In this document: positions 10,117 through 22,264 of the stretch, piece after piece
Numbering within the stretch: the stretch's first letter is position 1
Layout: each line of letters opens with the position of its first letter
Assembly: GCA_005402585.1 (NCBI GenBank)
Contig: BIFP01000002.1
Location: 110,293 to 174,292, forward strand
Reading direction: 5' to 3'
Source of the DNA: Micromonosporaceae bacterium KJ-029
GTDB taxonomy: Bacteria > Actinomycetota > Actinomycetes > Mycobacteriales > Micromonosporaceae
DNA: 64,000 nucleotides
Notes under the pieces: generated by a model
Seen by the model: the letters and a program-made list of their open reading frames with translations, nothing else
What the model was told of the DNA's origin: nothing
Databases searched by the model: none
Program-made: the position numbers and the translations under genes

Positions 10117-10170
10117 ACCTTCTCCGGATCATCATGATCTACTCCAACTCATGACGAAGGGTTCACGACC

Positions 10171-11325
10171 GTGGATCACCGCAGTGGACCGTTCGGCGGC
10201 TCAACGTACTCGTGGACGTTGAGGGGACGGAATCGGAGACGGTCGACCCTGGTGCTGGTCGGTCTGGTCGCCATCGTGGTGATCACGCTGATCGGTGCGG
10301 TGACGACGCGGGGCCCCGACGACGAGCACACGACACCGGCCGCCACCACCGGCAGCCCGAGTACGTCGCCCAGCGTCAGCCCCAGCCCGAGCGGTCCGCC
10401 GCCGGGCGCCGACATCACCGGCCCGCTCAACCTGCTGCTGGTCGGCATCGACACCCGGGTCAGCGTGCCGGGTTGGGAGCCGCACGCCGACGCCGTGCTC
10501 ATCCTGCACGTACCGGCGGGACTGTCCCGGGCGTACCTCTTCTCGCTCCCCCGGGACCTGGTGGTGGACATCCCGGCGTTCGAGCCGGCCGGCTACCGGG
10601 GTGGGCGGACCAAGCTCACCAACGCGATGAGCTACGGCAGCCGGGTGCCGGACCGGCCGAAGCAACCGGACCCGGCCCAGGGGTACGACCTGCTGAGCCA
10701 GGTGGTCAGCGACTACACCGGGCTGCGCATCGACGCCGGGGCGGTGCTCACCTTCGGTGGGTTCGACGAGTTGGTGGACAGCCTCGGTGGCGTCGACATC
10801 CGCATCGACCAGCGGGTGGTCTCGCGGCACCGCCAGCCGGACGGCAAGCACCGCTCGCCCGGCCCCGGCGTCGGCGGGTACGTCGGGCCACAGATGGTCT
10901 ACGAGCCCGGCGAGGCCCACCTCAACGGCTGGCAGGCGCTGGACTACGCCCGACAGCGTTACCTGCCCGGCGGCGATTACACCCGGCAACGCCACCAGCA
11001 GCAGTTGATCCGGTCACTGGTCGGCAAGATCCTCGACACGGACCTGGCCCGCCAACCGGAGCGGGTCGAACAGGTGGTGGTGGCCCTCGGTGACATGCTG
11101 CTCTACGTGGGCGGGCGGCGGATCGTGGAGTTCGCGTACGCCCTCGGCGCGCTGTCGCCCGACGCGCTGACGCTGGTCACCCTGCCCGGTGCGGCGGTCG
11201 GTCGGGGCAACGCGTACCGGGGCGAGGAACTGACCCAGACCGGTCGTCGTTTCCTCACCGAACTGCGGGCCGGCACGGTCGACGAGTTCCTCGCCGAAAA
11301 CCCGAAGCTCAAGGTGCCCCGCTGA
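10171..11325 (+). CDS. LytR-CpsA-Psr (LCP) family wall polymer ligase
   Basis: The 384-residue protein has a short cytoplasmic tail, one membrane span at about residues 27-46, a Thr/Ser/Pro-rich linker and an extracellular LCP domain. Recognisable LCP landmarks are LLLVGIDTR, the SLPRDLVVDIP strand with its pyrophosphate-binding arginine, and an R/D-rich DYARQRYLPGGDYTRQRHQQQ region. LCP enzymes transfer undecaprenyl-linked glycopolymers to peptidoglycan (arabinogalactan or teichoic-type acids in actinobacteria). The GTG start has AAGG about ten bases upstream. The gene converges on the M1 peptidase with seven bases between the stops. Confidence 0.87.
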   Translation: MDHRSGPFGGSTYSWTLRGRNRRRSTLVLVGLVAIVVITLIGAVTTRGPDDEHTTPAATTGSPSTSPSVSPSPSGPPPGADITGPLNLLLVGIDTRVSVPGWEPHADAVLILHVPAGLSRAYLFSLPRDLVVDIPAFEPAGYRGGRTKLTNAMSYGSRVPDRPKQPDPAQGYDLLSQVVSDYTGLRIDAGAVLTFGGFDELVDSLGGVDIRIDQRVVSRHRQPDGKHRSPGPGVGGYVGPQMVYEPGEAHLNGWQALDYARQRYLPGGDYTRQRHQQQLIRSLVGKILDTDLARQPERVEQVVVALGDMLLYVGGRRIVEFAYALGALSPDALTLVTLPGAAVGRGNAYRGEELTQTGRRFLTELRAGTVDEFLAENPKLKVPR

Positions 11326-11332
11326 GCCGAGG

Positions 11333-12751
11333 TCAGGGCAGGGCGGGCGGGGCGGTTCCGGTCAGCCAGGTGTCGAAGAACGGGCCCAGCGTGCGCCCGG
11401 AGACCCGCTCGGCCAGGGTGATGAAATCGGCGGTGGTCGCGGTGCCGTCCCGCCGCTCGGTGGTCCACGTCCGCAGGATCTCGAAGAAGGCGTCGTCGCC
11501 CACGGTACGGCGCAGCGCGTGCACGGTGAGCGCCCCGCGCTTGTAGACGGCACTGCTGAACATCCGGCCAGGGCCCGGATCGAGGGTGGGCCGGGACCAG
11601 TCCGTCGCGGCGTACTGCTGCTCGAAACTGCGCTGGGCACTCTGCCCGCCGTCGTGCTCCTCCCACAGCCACTCGGCGTAGCTGGCGAAGCCCTCGTTGA
11701 GCCAGATGTCGCCCCAGCGGGCCAGCGCCACGCTGTTGCCGAACCACTGGTGGGCCAGTTCGTGGGCGACCACGGCATAGTTCGGCTCGCCGGTACGGAA
11801 GAAGCCCGGCCCGTAGACCGGCCGGGACTGCGTCTCCAGCGCGTACCCGATCCGGCTGTCGACGACCACCACGCCGCCGTACGCCTCGAACGGGTACGGC
11901 CCGAAACGGCCGGCCAGGAAGTCGGCGATCTCGCCGGTGCGGGCCACCGACGCGGCCTCCGGTCCGGTCGCGGGCAGCCCGGCCGGTACCGCCGTGACCA
12001 GCGGCTTGCCGGCGTGGCTGCCGGTCTGCACCCGGTAGTCCCCGATCACCAGCGTGGTCAGATAGCTGGCCATCGGTGACCGCTCGGCCCAGCGCCAGGT
12101 GGTCCAGCCGGCGGCGCTGGTCCGCTCCCCCGGCACCCCGTTGCTCAGCGCGGCGAGGCCGTCGGGGACGGTCACCTCGATGTCGTACGTGGCCTTGTCG
12201 GAGGGGTGGTCGTTGACCGGGAACCAGGTCGCCGCCGAGTGGGGCTGGCCGAGCGCGATCGCGCCGTCGTCGGTGTGCTGGAACCCGCCGCTGCCGAGCA
12301 CACCGTCGGCGACCGCCCCGGGCACACCGGCGTACGCCACCTCGACGGTGAACCGGCTCCCCGGGCCGAGCCCCTGGCGCGGGGTGACGACCAGTTCACC
12401 GTCGGCGTGCCGGTGCTTCGCCGGGGCGCCGTCCACGGTGACCGAGCTGACGTCCAGGCCGACCAGGTCGAGGTTGAACCGGGACAGCGGTTGGGTCGCG
12501 GTCGCGGTGACCTCGGCGTGGCCGGTCAGCCGGTCGTCCGCCGGGTCGTAGCGCACCGCCAGCCGGTAGTGGCCTACGTCGTACCCGCCGTTGCCACTGC
12601 CCGGCACATACGGATCACCGAGATCCACACTGCCCGCCCGGAACCCGTCACCGTCCGGCCCGTCCCGGTCACCGGTGCAGCTGACCAGCACAACCGCGGC
12701 CACCACCGTCACCGCGACCGCCCGCCACCGCCCCCCAAACGCCCTCTCCAC
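11333..12751 (-). CDS. M1-family zinc aminopeptidase, lipoprotein
   Basis: This 472-residue protein carries the gluzincin motif HELAH at about residues 330-334, with the third zinc ligand glutamate at ~353 in NEGFASY. The family removes N-terminal amino acids from peptides. The N-terminus has a hydrophobic stretch ending in a lipobox (LVSC), so it is probably anchored outside the membrane. The domain order is a beta-sandwich N-domain followed by the catalytic domain; the long C-terminal helical domain of full-size M1 enzymes is missing, as in other short actinobacterial members. The GTG at 12751 has TAGGCT seven bases upstream (complement of 12759-12764), a leaderless pattern. Confidence 0.9.
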   Translation of the reverse strand: MERAFGGRWRAVAVTVVAAVVLVSCTGDRDGPDGDGFRAGSVDLGDPYVPGSGNGGYDVGHYRLAVRYDPADDRLTGHAEVTATATQPLSRFNLDLVGLDVSSVTVDGAPAKHRHADGELVVTPRQGLGPGSRFTVEVAYAGVPGAVADGVLGSGGFQHTDDGAIALGQPHSAATWFPVNDHPSDKATYDIEVTVPDGLAALSNGVPGERTSAAGWTTWRWAERSPMASYLTTLVIGDYRVQTGSHAGKPLVTAVPAGLPATGPEAASVARTGEIADFLAGRFGPYPFEAYGGVVVVDSRIGYALETQSRPVYGPGFFRTGEPNYAVVAHELAHQWFGNSVALARWGDIWLNEGFASYAEWLWEEHDGGQSAQRSFEQQYAATDWSRPTLDPGPGRMFSSAVYKRGALTVHALRRTVGDDAFFEILRTWTTERRDGTATTADFITLAERVSGRTLGPFFDTWLTGTAPPALP

Positions 12752-12758
12752 CCGCCCG

Positions 12759-12764
12759 AGCCTA
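12759..12764 (-). promoter_or_regulatory. -10 hexamer, leaderless type, for M1 peptidase
   Basis: TAGGCT on the minus strand lies seven bases before the GTG at 12751; no Shine-Dalgarno is seen. Confidence 0.5.
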
Positions 12765-12778
12765 CCGCCGCCGACATC

Positions 12779-12853
12779 GCCGATCATGGAGTTGTGGTGG
12801 GTGACGAACCGGTCGAACCAGCCCGATCCGGGCACCACAACTGCATGATCGGC
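12779..12853. repeat. Palindromic repeat, GATCATG-N-AGTTG family, copy 2
   Basis: Arms 12779-12799 and 12833-12853 are inverted copies matching at 20 of 21 positions, with a 33-base spacer. The core GATCATGGAGTTG matches the copy at 3471. It lies between guaB3 and the M1 peptidase, both on the minus strand. Confidence 0.78.
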
Positions 12854-12877
12854 GGGGCAGTGGGGGTGGGGGGTGGG

Positions 12878-13996
12878 TTAGCGGTCGAGGACTAGGCCTA
12901 CCTTTTGGAATTCCTTGAGGTCGCGGTAGCCGCACTTGGCCATGGCGCGGCGCAGGCCGCCGAAGAGGTTGAGCTGGCCGTCGGGCTCGTCGGCGGGGCC
13001 GAAGAGGAGACGCTCCATCGAGCCGATGGGTTCGCCGGCGGTTTCGAAGGCGCCGCGGGGCAGCGACGGGTGGCTGGCGGCCGAGTGCCACCACGCGCCG
13101 CCGGCCGGGGCCTCTTCGCAGAGCGACAGTGGCTCGCCGAGCATGACCGCGTCCGCGCCGCAGCCGAGCGCCTTGGCGATGTCGCCGGAGGTCCGGATGT
13201 CGCCGTCGGCGATCAGGTGCACGTACCGGCCGCCGGTCTCGTCCAGGTAGTCCCGCCGGGCCGCGGCGGCGTCGGCGATCGCGGTGGCCATCGGCACCCG
13301 GATGCCGAGCACCGACTCGGTGGTGGACCACTCGTCGCCGCCGATACCGACGATCACGCCGGCCGCGCCGGTCCGCATCAGGTGCAGCGCCGTCTTGTAG
13401 TCGGTGCAGCCGCCGACGATGACCGGCAGGTCCAGGTCGGCGATGAACTCCTTGAGGTTGAGCGGCTCGTCGGTGGTCGAAACGTGCTCGGCCGAGACGA
13501 TCGTGCCCTGGATGACCAGGATGTCGACGCCCGCGTCGAGGATCACCGGGGCCAGCGCCAGGGTGTGCTGCGGGGAGACCCGCACCGCCACCGTGCCGCC
13601 GCCGTCACGCAGCTCGCGGACCCGCTCGGTGATCAGATCCGGCCGGATCGGCTCGGCGTACACCTCCTGGAGCCGCTTGGTGGCGCGGGCGTCCTCGTCC
13701 AGGCCGGCCAGTTCCTCCAGCACCTTCGTCGGGTTCTCGTAGCGGGTCCACAGCCCCTCGACGTTGAGTACGCCCAGACCGCCGAGCTGCCCGAGCCGGA
13801 CCGCCGAGGCCGGGCTCATCGTCGCGTCGGAGGGGTGCCCGACGCACGGGATGCCGAACTGGTACGCGTCGAGCTGCCAGCCGGTGGAGACGTCGTCGAC
13901 GTCCCGGGTGCGGCGGCTCGGCACGATCGCGATGTCGTCCAGGTGGTAGCCGCGCTGCGCGGTCTTGCCCAGCCCGATCTCGACCACGTCACGCAT
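12878..13996 (-). CDS. guaB3: GuaB3-family IMP dehydrogenase-related protein
   Basis: The 372-residue protein is a TIM-barrel member of the IMPDH/GMP reductase superfamily without CBS domains, the size of the mycobacterial GuaB3 (Rv3410c). The phosphate-binding segments are present ([23 protein letters not shown]). Where IMPDH has the GSICTT active-site loop, this protein reads GIGGDEWSTTES and lacks the catalytic cysteine. It is therefore unlikely to be a conventional IMPDH; its reaction is not established by sequence. GGAG lies six bases before the ATG. It sits 36 bases after guaB on the same strand and is probably co-transcribed with it. Confidence 0.88.
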   Translation of the reverse strand: MRDVVEIGLGKTAQRGYHLDDIAIVPSRRTRDVDDVSTGWQLDAYQFGIPCVGHPSDATMSPASAVRLGQLGGLGVLNVEGLWTRYENPTKVLEELAGLDEDARATKRLQEVYAEPIRPDLITERVRELRDGGGTVAVRVSPQHTLALAPVILDAGVDILVIQGTIVSAEHVSTTDEPLNLKEFIADLDLPVIVGGCTDYKTALHLMRTGAAGVIVGIGGDEWSTTESVLGIRVPMATAIADAAAARRDYLDETGGRYVHLIADGDIRTSGDIAKALGCGADAVMLGEPLSLCEEAPAGGAWWHSAASHPSLPRGAFETAGEPIGSMERLLFGPADEPDGQLNLFGGLRRAMAKCGYRDLKEFQKVGLVLDR

Positions 13997-14032
13997 TGGG
14001 GACTCCAGGTGTGTTCGGGGGTGGTGGGGGTG

Positions 14033-15900
<1,868 letters not shown>

Positions 15901-16311
15901 GTGCAAGACGAGCCCATCGACCCGTTCACCGGCGACCCGACCGATCCGGCGGCCAGCCTGGACGACTCCGACCGCGAGGCCCCGCTCGACCCGCTGACCG
16001 ACGTCGAGCGCCAGGACGTGCTGGAGGACCTCGCCGACCTGGAGATCTACCAGGCGCTGCTCGCACCGATCGGCGTACGCGGGCTCGTCATCGAGTGCGA
16101 GGACTGTCGGGAGCCGCACTACTTCGACTGGGACCTGCTGCGGGGCAACCTGCGCCACCTGCTCACCTCCGGGCGCCCCCGGGTACACGAGCCGGCCTAC
16201 GACCCCGATCCTGATCACTACGTCACCTGGGACTACGCCCGCGGCTACGCCGACGGGGTGCACGACACCCTCAGTGAGGGCACCGAGGACGAGCCCAGTT
16301 CCAGCAACTGA
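15901..16311 (+). CDS. DUF5319 family protein
   Basis: The 136-residue acidic protein contains the conserved core GLVIECEDCREPHYFDWDLL (about residues 59-78), with a C-x2-C pair, and ends with a DYARGYADGVHD segment. M. tuberculosis has a protein of the same length at the same place (Rv3412, next to guaB2). No function is established; the CxxC pair and histidine suggest possible metal binding, which is only inference. The GTG start is favoured because upstream in-frame sequence is low-complexity and TACGGT sits six bases before it. Confidence 0.8.
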   Translation: MQDEPIDPFTGDPTDPAASLDDSDREAPLDPLTDVERQDVLEDLADLEIYQALLAPIGVRGLVIECEDCREPHYFDWDLLRGNLRHLLTSGRPRVHEPAYDPDPDHYVTWDYARGYADGVHDTLSEGTEDEPSSSN

Positions 16312-16376
16312 CGTCAGGATCGGGCGACGCCCCGGGCCCGGACCGACCGCCGGGACTCCGGCCGCCAGCCCGAGTC

Positions 16377-16408
16377 CCGATCTGCCGGCACCGTGGCCGG
16401 CAGATCGG
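16377..16408. terminator. Bidirectional terminator between DUF5319 and bldM-like genes
   Basis: Perfect 12-bp arms 16377-16388 and 16397-16408 enclose an eight-base loop, between the two convergent stop codons. Confidence 0.75.
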
Positions 16409-16439
16409 CGAGTTGGTCGGCCCGGCTGTTCGGGAGCGC

Positions 16440-17249
16440 TCAGGCGACCAGCCCGGCGCGGAAGCCGGCGGCCACGGCGTGCGCCCGGTCGCGGGCGCCG
16501 AGCTTGCGGAACAGCCGCCGGGCGTGGGTCTTCACGGTGTCCTCGGAGACGAACAACTCGCGGCCGATCTCGGCGTTGCTCTTGCCCTCGGCCATGCCGA
16601 GCAGCACCTGCAACTCCCGCTCGGTGAGGCCGGTCGCGGGCCGTTCCGGCCGGGCCGGCGCGGACTTGCCCGGCTCGGGCTCGGCACCGGGCTCGGCCGG
16701 ATCGTCGCCGCGCTGCGAGGGCACCATCGCCGGCCCACCAGCGGCGTCGACGCCGTTGGCCGACCAGGGCGGCGCGGGTTCGCCGGTGGCCCGGCCACCT
16801 TGTGCGGGCCGCACCGGGCCGCCGACTGCCGCCGCGTCCCGGGCCGGGTCCGCGATCCGGTGCCGGCTGGCCCGGCCGGGCGCGGCCAGCAGCAGCAAGG
16901 CCTTGGCGACCGCACTGGTCAGATCGTGGTCCACACCCTGGATCAACCCTCGCGCTCCGGCGCTGATGGTCGCCGCCGCCGCCTCGGACTCCTCGGCACC
17001 GAGCAGCAGGACGGCGGCCTGCGGCGCGCGGGCCAGCACCCGGCGGACGAAGCCGGCGCTGTCGGGTCGGGTGAGCGCCGTGTCAGCGAGCACCACGTCG
17101 GCCGGACGCTCGGCCAACCGCAGCATCACCTCGGGATCAGAGACGGCCGTCCGAACGGCACCGGACAGTCCCAGCCGCGCCGCCGCGGAGGTCAGGTGCT
17201 GCGCCGCGAGCGGCGTCCGAACGCACACTAGAACGGTACGCACAGTCAT
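16440..17249 (-). CDS. BldM-like orphan response regulator with degenerate receiver
   Basis: The 269-residue protein joins an N-terminal receiver-like domain to a C-terminal LuxR-type HTH. The HTH (GLTERELQVL, NAEIGRELFVSEDTVKTHAR, RAHAVAAGF) closely resembles Streptomyces BldM. The receiver is atypical: the acidic pair expected after the first strand is replaced (VLVCVRTPL), although an aspartate remains in VVLADTAL. An Ala/Pro/Gly-rich linker of ~85 residues separates the domains, making the protein longer than BldM (about 203). BldM is an orphan regulator of aerial development acting with WhiI; divergence from a whiD-type gene fits the Streptomyces bldM-whiD neighbourhood. GGAG lies five bases before the ATG. 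Confidence 0.82.
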   Translation of the reverse strand: MTVRTVLVCVRTPLAAQHLTSAAARLGLSGAVRTAVSDPEVMLRLAERPADVVLADTALTRPDSAGFVRRVLARAPQAAVLLLGAEESEAAAATISAGARGLIQGVDHDLTSAVAKALLLLAAPGRASRHRIADPARDAAAVGGPVRPAQGGRATGEPAPPWSANGVDAAGGPAMVPSQRGDDPAEPGAEPEPGKSAPARPERPATGLTERELQVLLGMAEGKSNAEIGRELFVSEDTVKTHARRLFRKLGARDRAHAVAAGFRAGLVA

Positions 17250-17496
17250 CTCCTCTCCGCCCACGAGCAGACCACGACCAGGTGGGCTCGGGAGGAGGTT
17301 CCGGGCAATCCTCCCAACTTTTCCGACAGATAGGGCATATGCCGCAAGTCGTCAGAGGTTCTGGATCAAAGACGTGTGAGCCGAGTGCCGCCCGGGTACC
17401 GATGGGGCCAGGCCGGGAACGGTGCGCCTGCGCGGCCCGCCGCCCGGACAGCCGGCCACAAGCATCTCGCGGTGCCGCGCGAGAGGAGGGGTGCTG
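17250..17496. promoter_or_regulatory. Divergent promoter region of bldM-like and whiD-like genes
   Basis: Both developmental regulators must be transcribed from here. A perfect ten-base palindrome GGCATATGCC is at 17334-17343. A seven-bp hairpin (arms 17465-17471 and 17478-17484) directly abuts the whiD ribosome site GGAGGG at 17485-17490 and could modulate translation. Neither is matched to a known operator. Confidence 0.5.
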
Positions 17497-17880
17497 ATGT
17501 CGAACGTACGTAGACTGCCCGGACCCATCATCGACCTCTGGGACTGGCAGCGGCTCGGCGCCTGCCGGGGCCGGGACACCGCCCAGTTCTTCCACCCCGA
17601 CGGCGAACGGGGCTCGTCACGGCTGCGCCGGGAATCCGGCGCAAAGTCCGTCTGCCGTACCTGCCCGGTCCGCGCCGAGTGCGCCGCACATGCCCTCTCC
17701 GTGCGGGAGCCGTACGGGGTGTGGGGAGGCTTCAGCGAGGCCGAGCGGCTGCGACTGCTCGCGGTCGGCTGGGAGGATCTCGCCGACCGCCGGCAGACCC
17801 GGGTCGACGTCGCCCGCCTGGAGGCCCGGCTGGGCAGTTCCCACAAGTCGGCCATACCCGCCCAGCGCAACGTCGCCTGA
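17497..17880 (+). CDS. whiD: WhiB-family iron-sulfur regulator, WhiD/WhiB3 type
   Basis: The 127-residue protein has the four WhiB cysteines C23, C53, C56 and C62 (C-x29-C-x2-C-x5-C), which bind a [4Fe-4S] cluster, followed by the GVWGG turn at about residues 74-78 and a basic C-terminal tail. WhiB proteins bind the primary sigma factor and respond to redox or NO. Position and divergence from the bldM-like gene match Streptomyces whiD and the whiB3 position in M. tuberculosis, hence the symbol. GGAGG lies about eight bases before the ATG. Confidence 0.88.
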   Translation: MSNVRRLPGPIIDLWDWQRLGACRGRDTAQFFHPDGERGSSRLRRESGAKSVCRTCPVRAECAAHALSVREPYGVWGGFSEAERLRLLAVGWEDLADRRQTRVDVARLEARLGSSHKSAIPAQRNVA

Positions 17881-17890
17881 CGACGCCCTC

Positions 17891-17923
17891 GGCGCCGCGT
17901 TTCCACCCCGGGAACGCGGCGCC
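17891..17923. terminator. Bidirectional terminator after whiD
   Basis: Arms 17891-17904 and 17911-17923 (GGCGCCGCG...CGCGGCGCC) pair over 13 positions with one bulged T. It lies between the convergent stops of whiD and the molybdoenzyme gene. Confidence 0.75.
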
Positions 17924-17951
17924 TGTCGCCGCTGCTGGCAAAGTCGGCGGG

Positions 17952-19601
17952 TCAGGTGACCGTGAGGGTGACGGTGTGCCAGCCGGTCGCGCCGTCCGGG
18001 GCCACGTCCTGTCGCTGGCCGGTCTGCGTCTCGCCGGTGTTGTCCGTCGCCCGTACCTGGAGGGTGTGCTCGCCGGAGGTGGCCTGCCACCGCCACGACC
18101 ACTGCACCCAGGTGTCCACCGAGACCGCCGGGGCCAGCTCCGCCTCCTGCCAGGGCCCACCGTCGACGCGTACCTCGACCCGGCGGATGCCCCGATGTTG
18201 CGCCCAGGCGACGCCGGCCACGGTGACCGGGCCGGCGGCGGGTCGGTTGCGTGGACGGGGCGTGTCGATCCGCGACTGCGTCTTCACCGGCCCCTGGGCG
18301 GACCAACCTCGGGGCACCCAGTACGCGTCGAAGTCGGCGAAGCTGGTCAGCTCCAGCTCGGTGATCCACTTGCACGCCGACACGTAGCCGTACAGGCCGG
18401 GCACCACCATCCGGACGGGAAAGCCGTGCGCGACCGGCAGCGGCTCGCCGTTCATCCCGACGGCGAGCAGGGCGTCCCGCCCGTCGCGCAGCACCGAGGT
18501 CGGGGTGCCGCAGGTCCAGCCGTCGACCGAGCGCCCGACCACCTGGTCGGCGCCGTCCAGCGGCGCCACCTCGTCGAGCAGTTCCCGGATCGGTACGCCC
18601 AGCCACCGCGCGTTGCCGATCAGGTCGCCGCCGACCTCGTTGGAGACGCAGGCCAGGGTGACGTACCGCTCGACCATCGGCCGGGCGAGCAGGTCGGCGT
18701 AGCTCAGCGTGATCGGGTTGCGGACCCGGCCGTGGATGCGCAGCCGCCAGGTCTCCGGGTCGACCTGCGGCACCACCAGCGCCGTGTCGATCCGGTAGAA
18801 ACCCGCGTTCGAGGTGACGTAGCGGGCGAGCCCCGGCAGGGTCAGGTCGGCACCGGCCGGCACCGGCCGCGCGGCCGAGACCGGGGTGGGCAGCGTGATC
18901 GCCGCACGGGCGGCCGACACTCCGCGCCGCCCGGCCAGCCACCGCCCGGCGACGCCCCCGACGGCGGCCACCCCGAGCACCGCGCCAACGCCGGTGAGGA
19001 AGCGTCGCCGCGACCCTGGGTCCACCGGTCCGGCCTCACTGCGGCTCGACGCGCTCGATCCGGGCCCACCCTGGCCGACCGGCCGCCCTGCCGCCGGCCC
19101 GGAGCCGGCGCCCCGGCCCGCAGCGGCGGCGGTGGCGGGGGTGGGTGAGGACCAGGGCCACGGGTCGAGTTCCAGCGGGCCGGCGACGAACGCCCACAGC
19201 GTCGACGCGCCGACCGCCGCACCGATCAGCGATGGCAGGGCGTCGGCGGCGTCCGCGCCGGCCCGGGTCAGCGCCGCAGCCGTACCGAGCGCGGCGAAGG
19301 CCGCGATGCCGGTCAGGCCCACCGCCCACCGGCGGGCGGCCAGCGTCCCGAGCAGGGCGGCGAAGCCGCCGAGCAGCAGCGCCGTCCCGACCAGCAGGGC
19401 GATCTTGTCGTACGTGCCGAACAACGCGATGCCGGCCCGCTTGACCGGTTCGGGGGCGGTGTCCACGACCAGCCCGCCGACCGCGACCAGCGGCGACGAT
19501 CGAGGGCCGGTCAGCGCCGCCACCAGTTCGGCGGTGCCGATGGCCGCCACTGCGGCGGTGACGCCGGCCAGGGCGGCGTACCGGGGTGTCGTGCTGCTCA
19601 C
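17952..19601 (-). CDS. Membrane-anchored sulfite-oxidase-family molybdoenzyme
   Basis: The 549-residue protein begins with about four membrane spans (to residue ~155), then a Gly/Pro/Ser-rich linker, a further hydrophobic segment preceded by SRRRFL, and the molybdopterin domain. The molybdenum-ligating cysteine is C318 in VTLACVSNEVGG. The pterin-binding region continues through VPIRELLDEV and GYVSACKWITELEL, and the last ~100 residues form the Ig-like dimerisation domain typical of sulfite oxidases. The substrate and electron acceptor are unknown. The GTG at 19601 starts the first hydrophobic span; ribosome-site support is weak. Confidence 0.87.
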   Translation of the reverse strand: MSSTTPRYAALAGVTAAVAAIGTAELVAALTGPRSSPLVAVGGLVVDTAPEPVKRAGIALFGTYDKIALLVGTALLLGGFAALLGTLAARRWAVGLTGIAAFAALGTAAALTRAGADAADALPSLIGAAVGASTLWAFVAGPLELDPWPWSSPTPATAAAAGRGAGSGPAAGRPVGQGGPGSSASSRSEAGPVDPGSRRRFLTGVGAVLGVAAVGGVAGRWLAGRRGVSAARAAITLPTPVSAARPVPAGADLTLPGLARYVTSNAGFYRIDTALVVPQVDPETWRLRIHGRVRNPITLSYADLLARPMVERYVTLACVSNEVGGDLIGNARWLGVPIRELLDEVAPLDGADQVVGRSVDGWTCGTPTSVLRDGRDALLAVGMNGEPLPVAHGFPVRMVVPGLYGYVSACKWITELELTSFADFDAYWVPRGWSAQGPVKTQSRIDTPRPRNRPAAGPVTVAGVAWAQHRGIRRVEVRVDGGPWQEAELAPAVSVDTWVQWSWRWQATSGEHTLQVRATDNTGETQTGQRQDVAPDGATGWHTVTLTVT

Positions 19602-19746
19602 CGACTCAGTGTTTCCGACCCGGTGGTCCGTGCGGTAGGCGCGTAAGCGTTGCGTAATCGTTCCGGACGCGCCCGAGCCCGCACTGGCCGCTACCACGAG
19701 CACCGGTGAGCGGCGCGGTAGCCGCGTCGGGCCAGCGCGGGAAAGC

Positions 19747-19783
19747 ACGTGGGGCGCACCGTCGTCGACGGTGCGCCCCACGT
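19747..19783. terminator. Terminator of the groESL1 operon
   Basis: Perfect 18-bp arms 19747-19764 and 19766-19783 surround a single central base, 17 bases beyond the groEL stop; the real loop will be somewhat larger. Confidence 0.85.
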
Positions 19784-19799
19784 CCGGCGTACGGCAGGG

Positions 19800-21834
<2,035 letters not shown>

Positions 21835-21970
21835 ACCCTCCTGGGGTACTTGGTTTCGTTGCCGGTCGGCGCGCCGACCGGCGTCAATCTGCCACATGCC
21901 ACCGGGCGGGGCCGTCGTCGCGGGTGCCGGTCCGCCTGGCGTTCAACCCCCGGACACCAGGGCCCGGGCG

Positions 21971-21997
21971 TTGGCACCCTCGGGTCGAGAGTGCTAA
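21971..21997 (-). promoter_or_regulatory. CIRCE operator 2 (HrcA site), promoter-downstream
   Basis: On the minus strand this reads TTAGCACTC-N9-GGGTGCCAA, close to the consensus TTAGCACTC-N9-GAGTGCTAA. It lies downstream of the -10 hexamer, at or just after the likely start of groES transcription. Confidence 0.88.
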
Positions 21998-22001
21998 TCG
22001 C

Positions 22002-22030
22002 AGGTTATTCCTCGGCTAGCACTCCGTCAA
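22002..22030 (-). promoter_or_regulatory. groESL1 promoter, TTGACG-N17-TAACCT
   Basis: On the minus strand a -35 TTGACG (complement of 22025-22030) and a -10 TAACCT (complement of 22002-22007) are 17 bases apart. The -35 lies inside the spacer of CIRCE 1, so HrcA bound there would block RNA polymerase. Confidence 0.72.
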
Positions 22031-22042
22031 GGAGAGTGCCAA
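22016..22042 (-). promoter_or_regulatory. CIRCE operator 1 (HrcA site), overlapping -35
   Basis: On the minus strand this reads TTGGCACTC-N9-GAGTGCTAG. Together with the second copy 45 bases away (centre to centre) it indicates tight heat-shock repression by HrcA. Confidence 0.9.
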
Positions 22043-22264
22043 CGCGCCGCCTCGTGTCGCCACCCTTCCGCCACTCTTCCGCCACAGATGACCGCAACAC
22101 GCCGACCACCACTACCCGCCGAGTGACCACGTCCCCACTCTCCGGCGCGACCACATCTCCGAGGGCGGACGGATGACCGACCAGCGACGGCCGGCTGCGG
22201 CCCCGATGAGGGGCGGAGCTGTCCCGGCCGACCTGGCTGTGGGGCGGGCCGGAACAATGGGCGG

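Larger units (their letters stand above)
21835..22264. other. groES upstream control region and spacer to the methyltransferase gene
   Basis: About 430 bases without a gene. The groES-proximal half carries the two CIRCE operators and a sigma70-type promoter; the rest (about 22043-22264) presumably holds the promoter of the divergent methyltransferase gene, though I see no clear hexamers for it. Confidence 0.6.
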
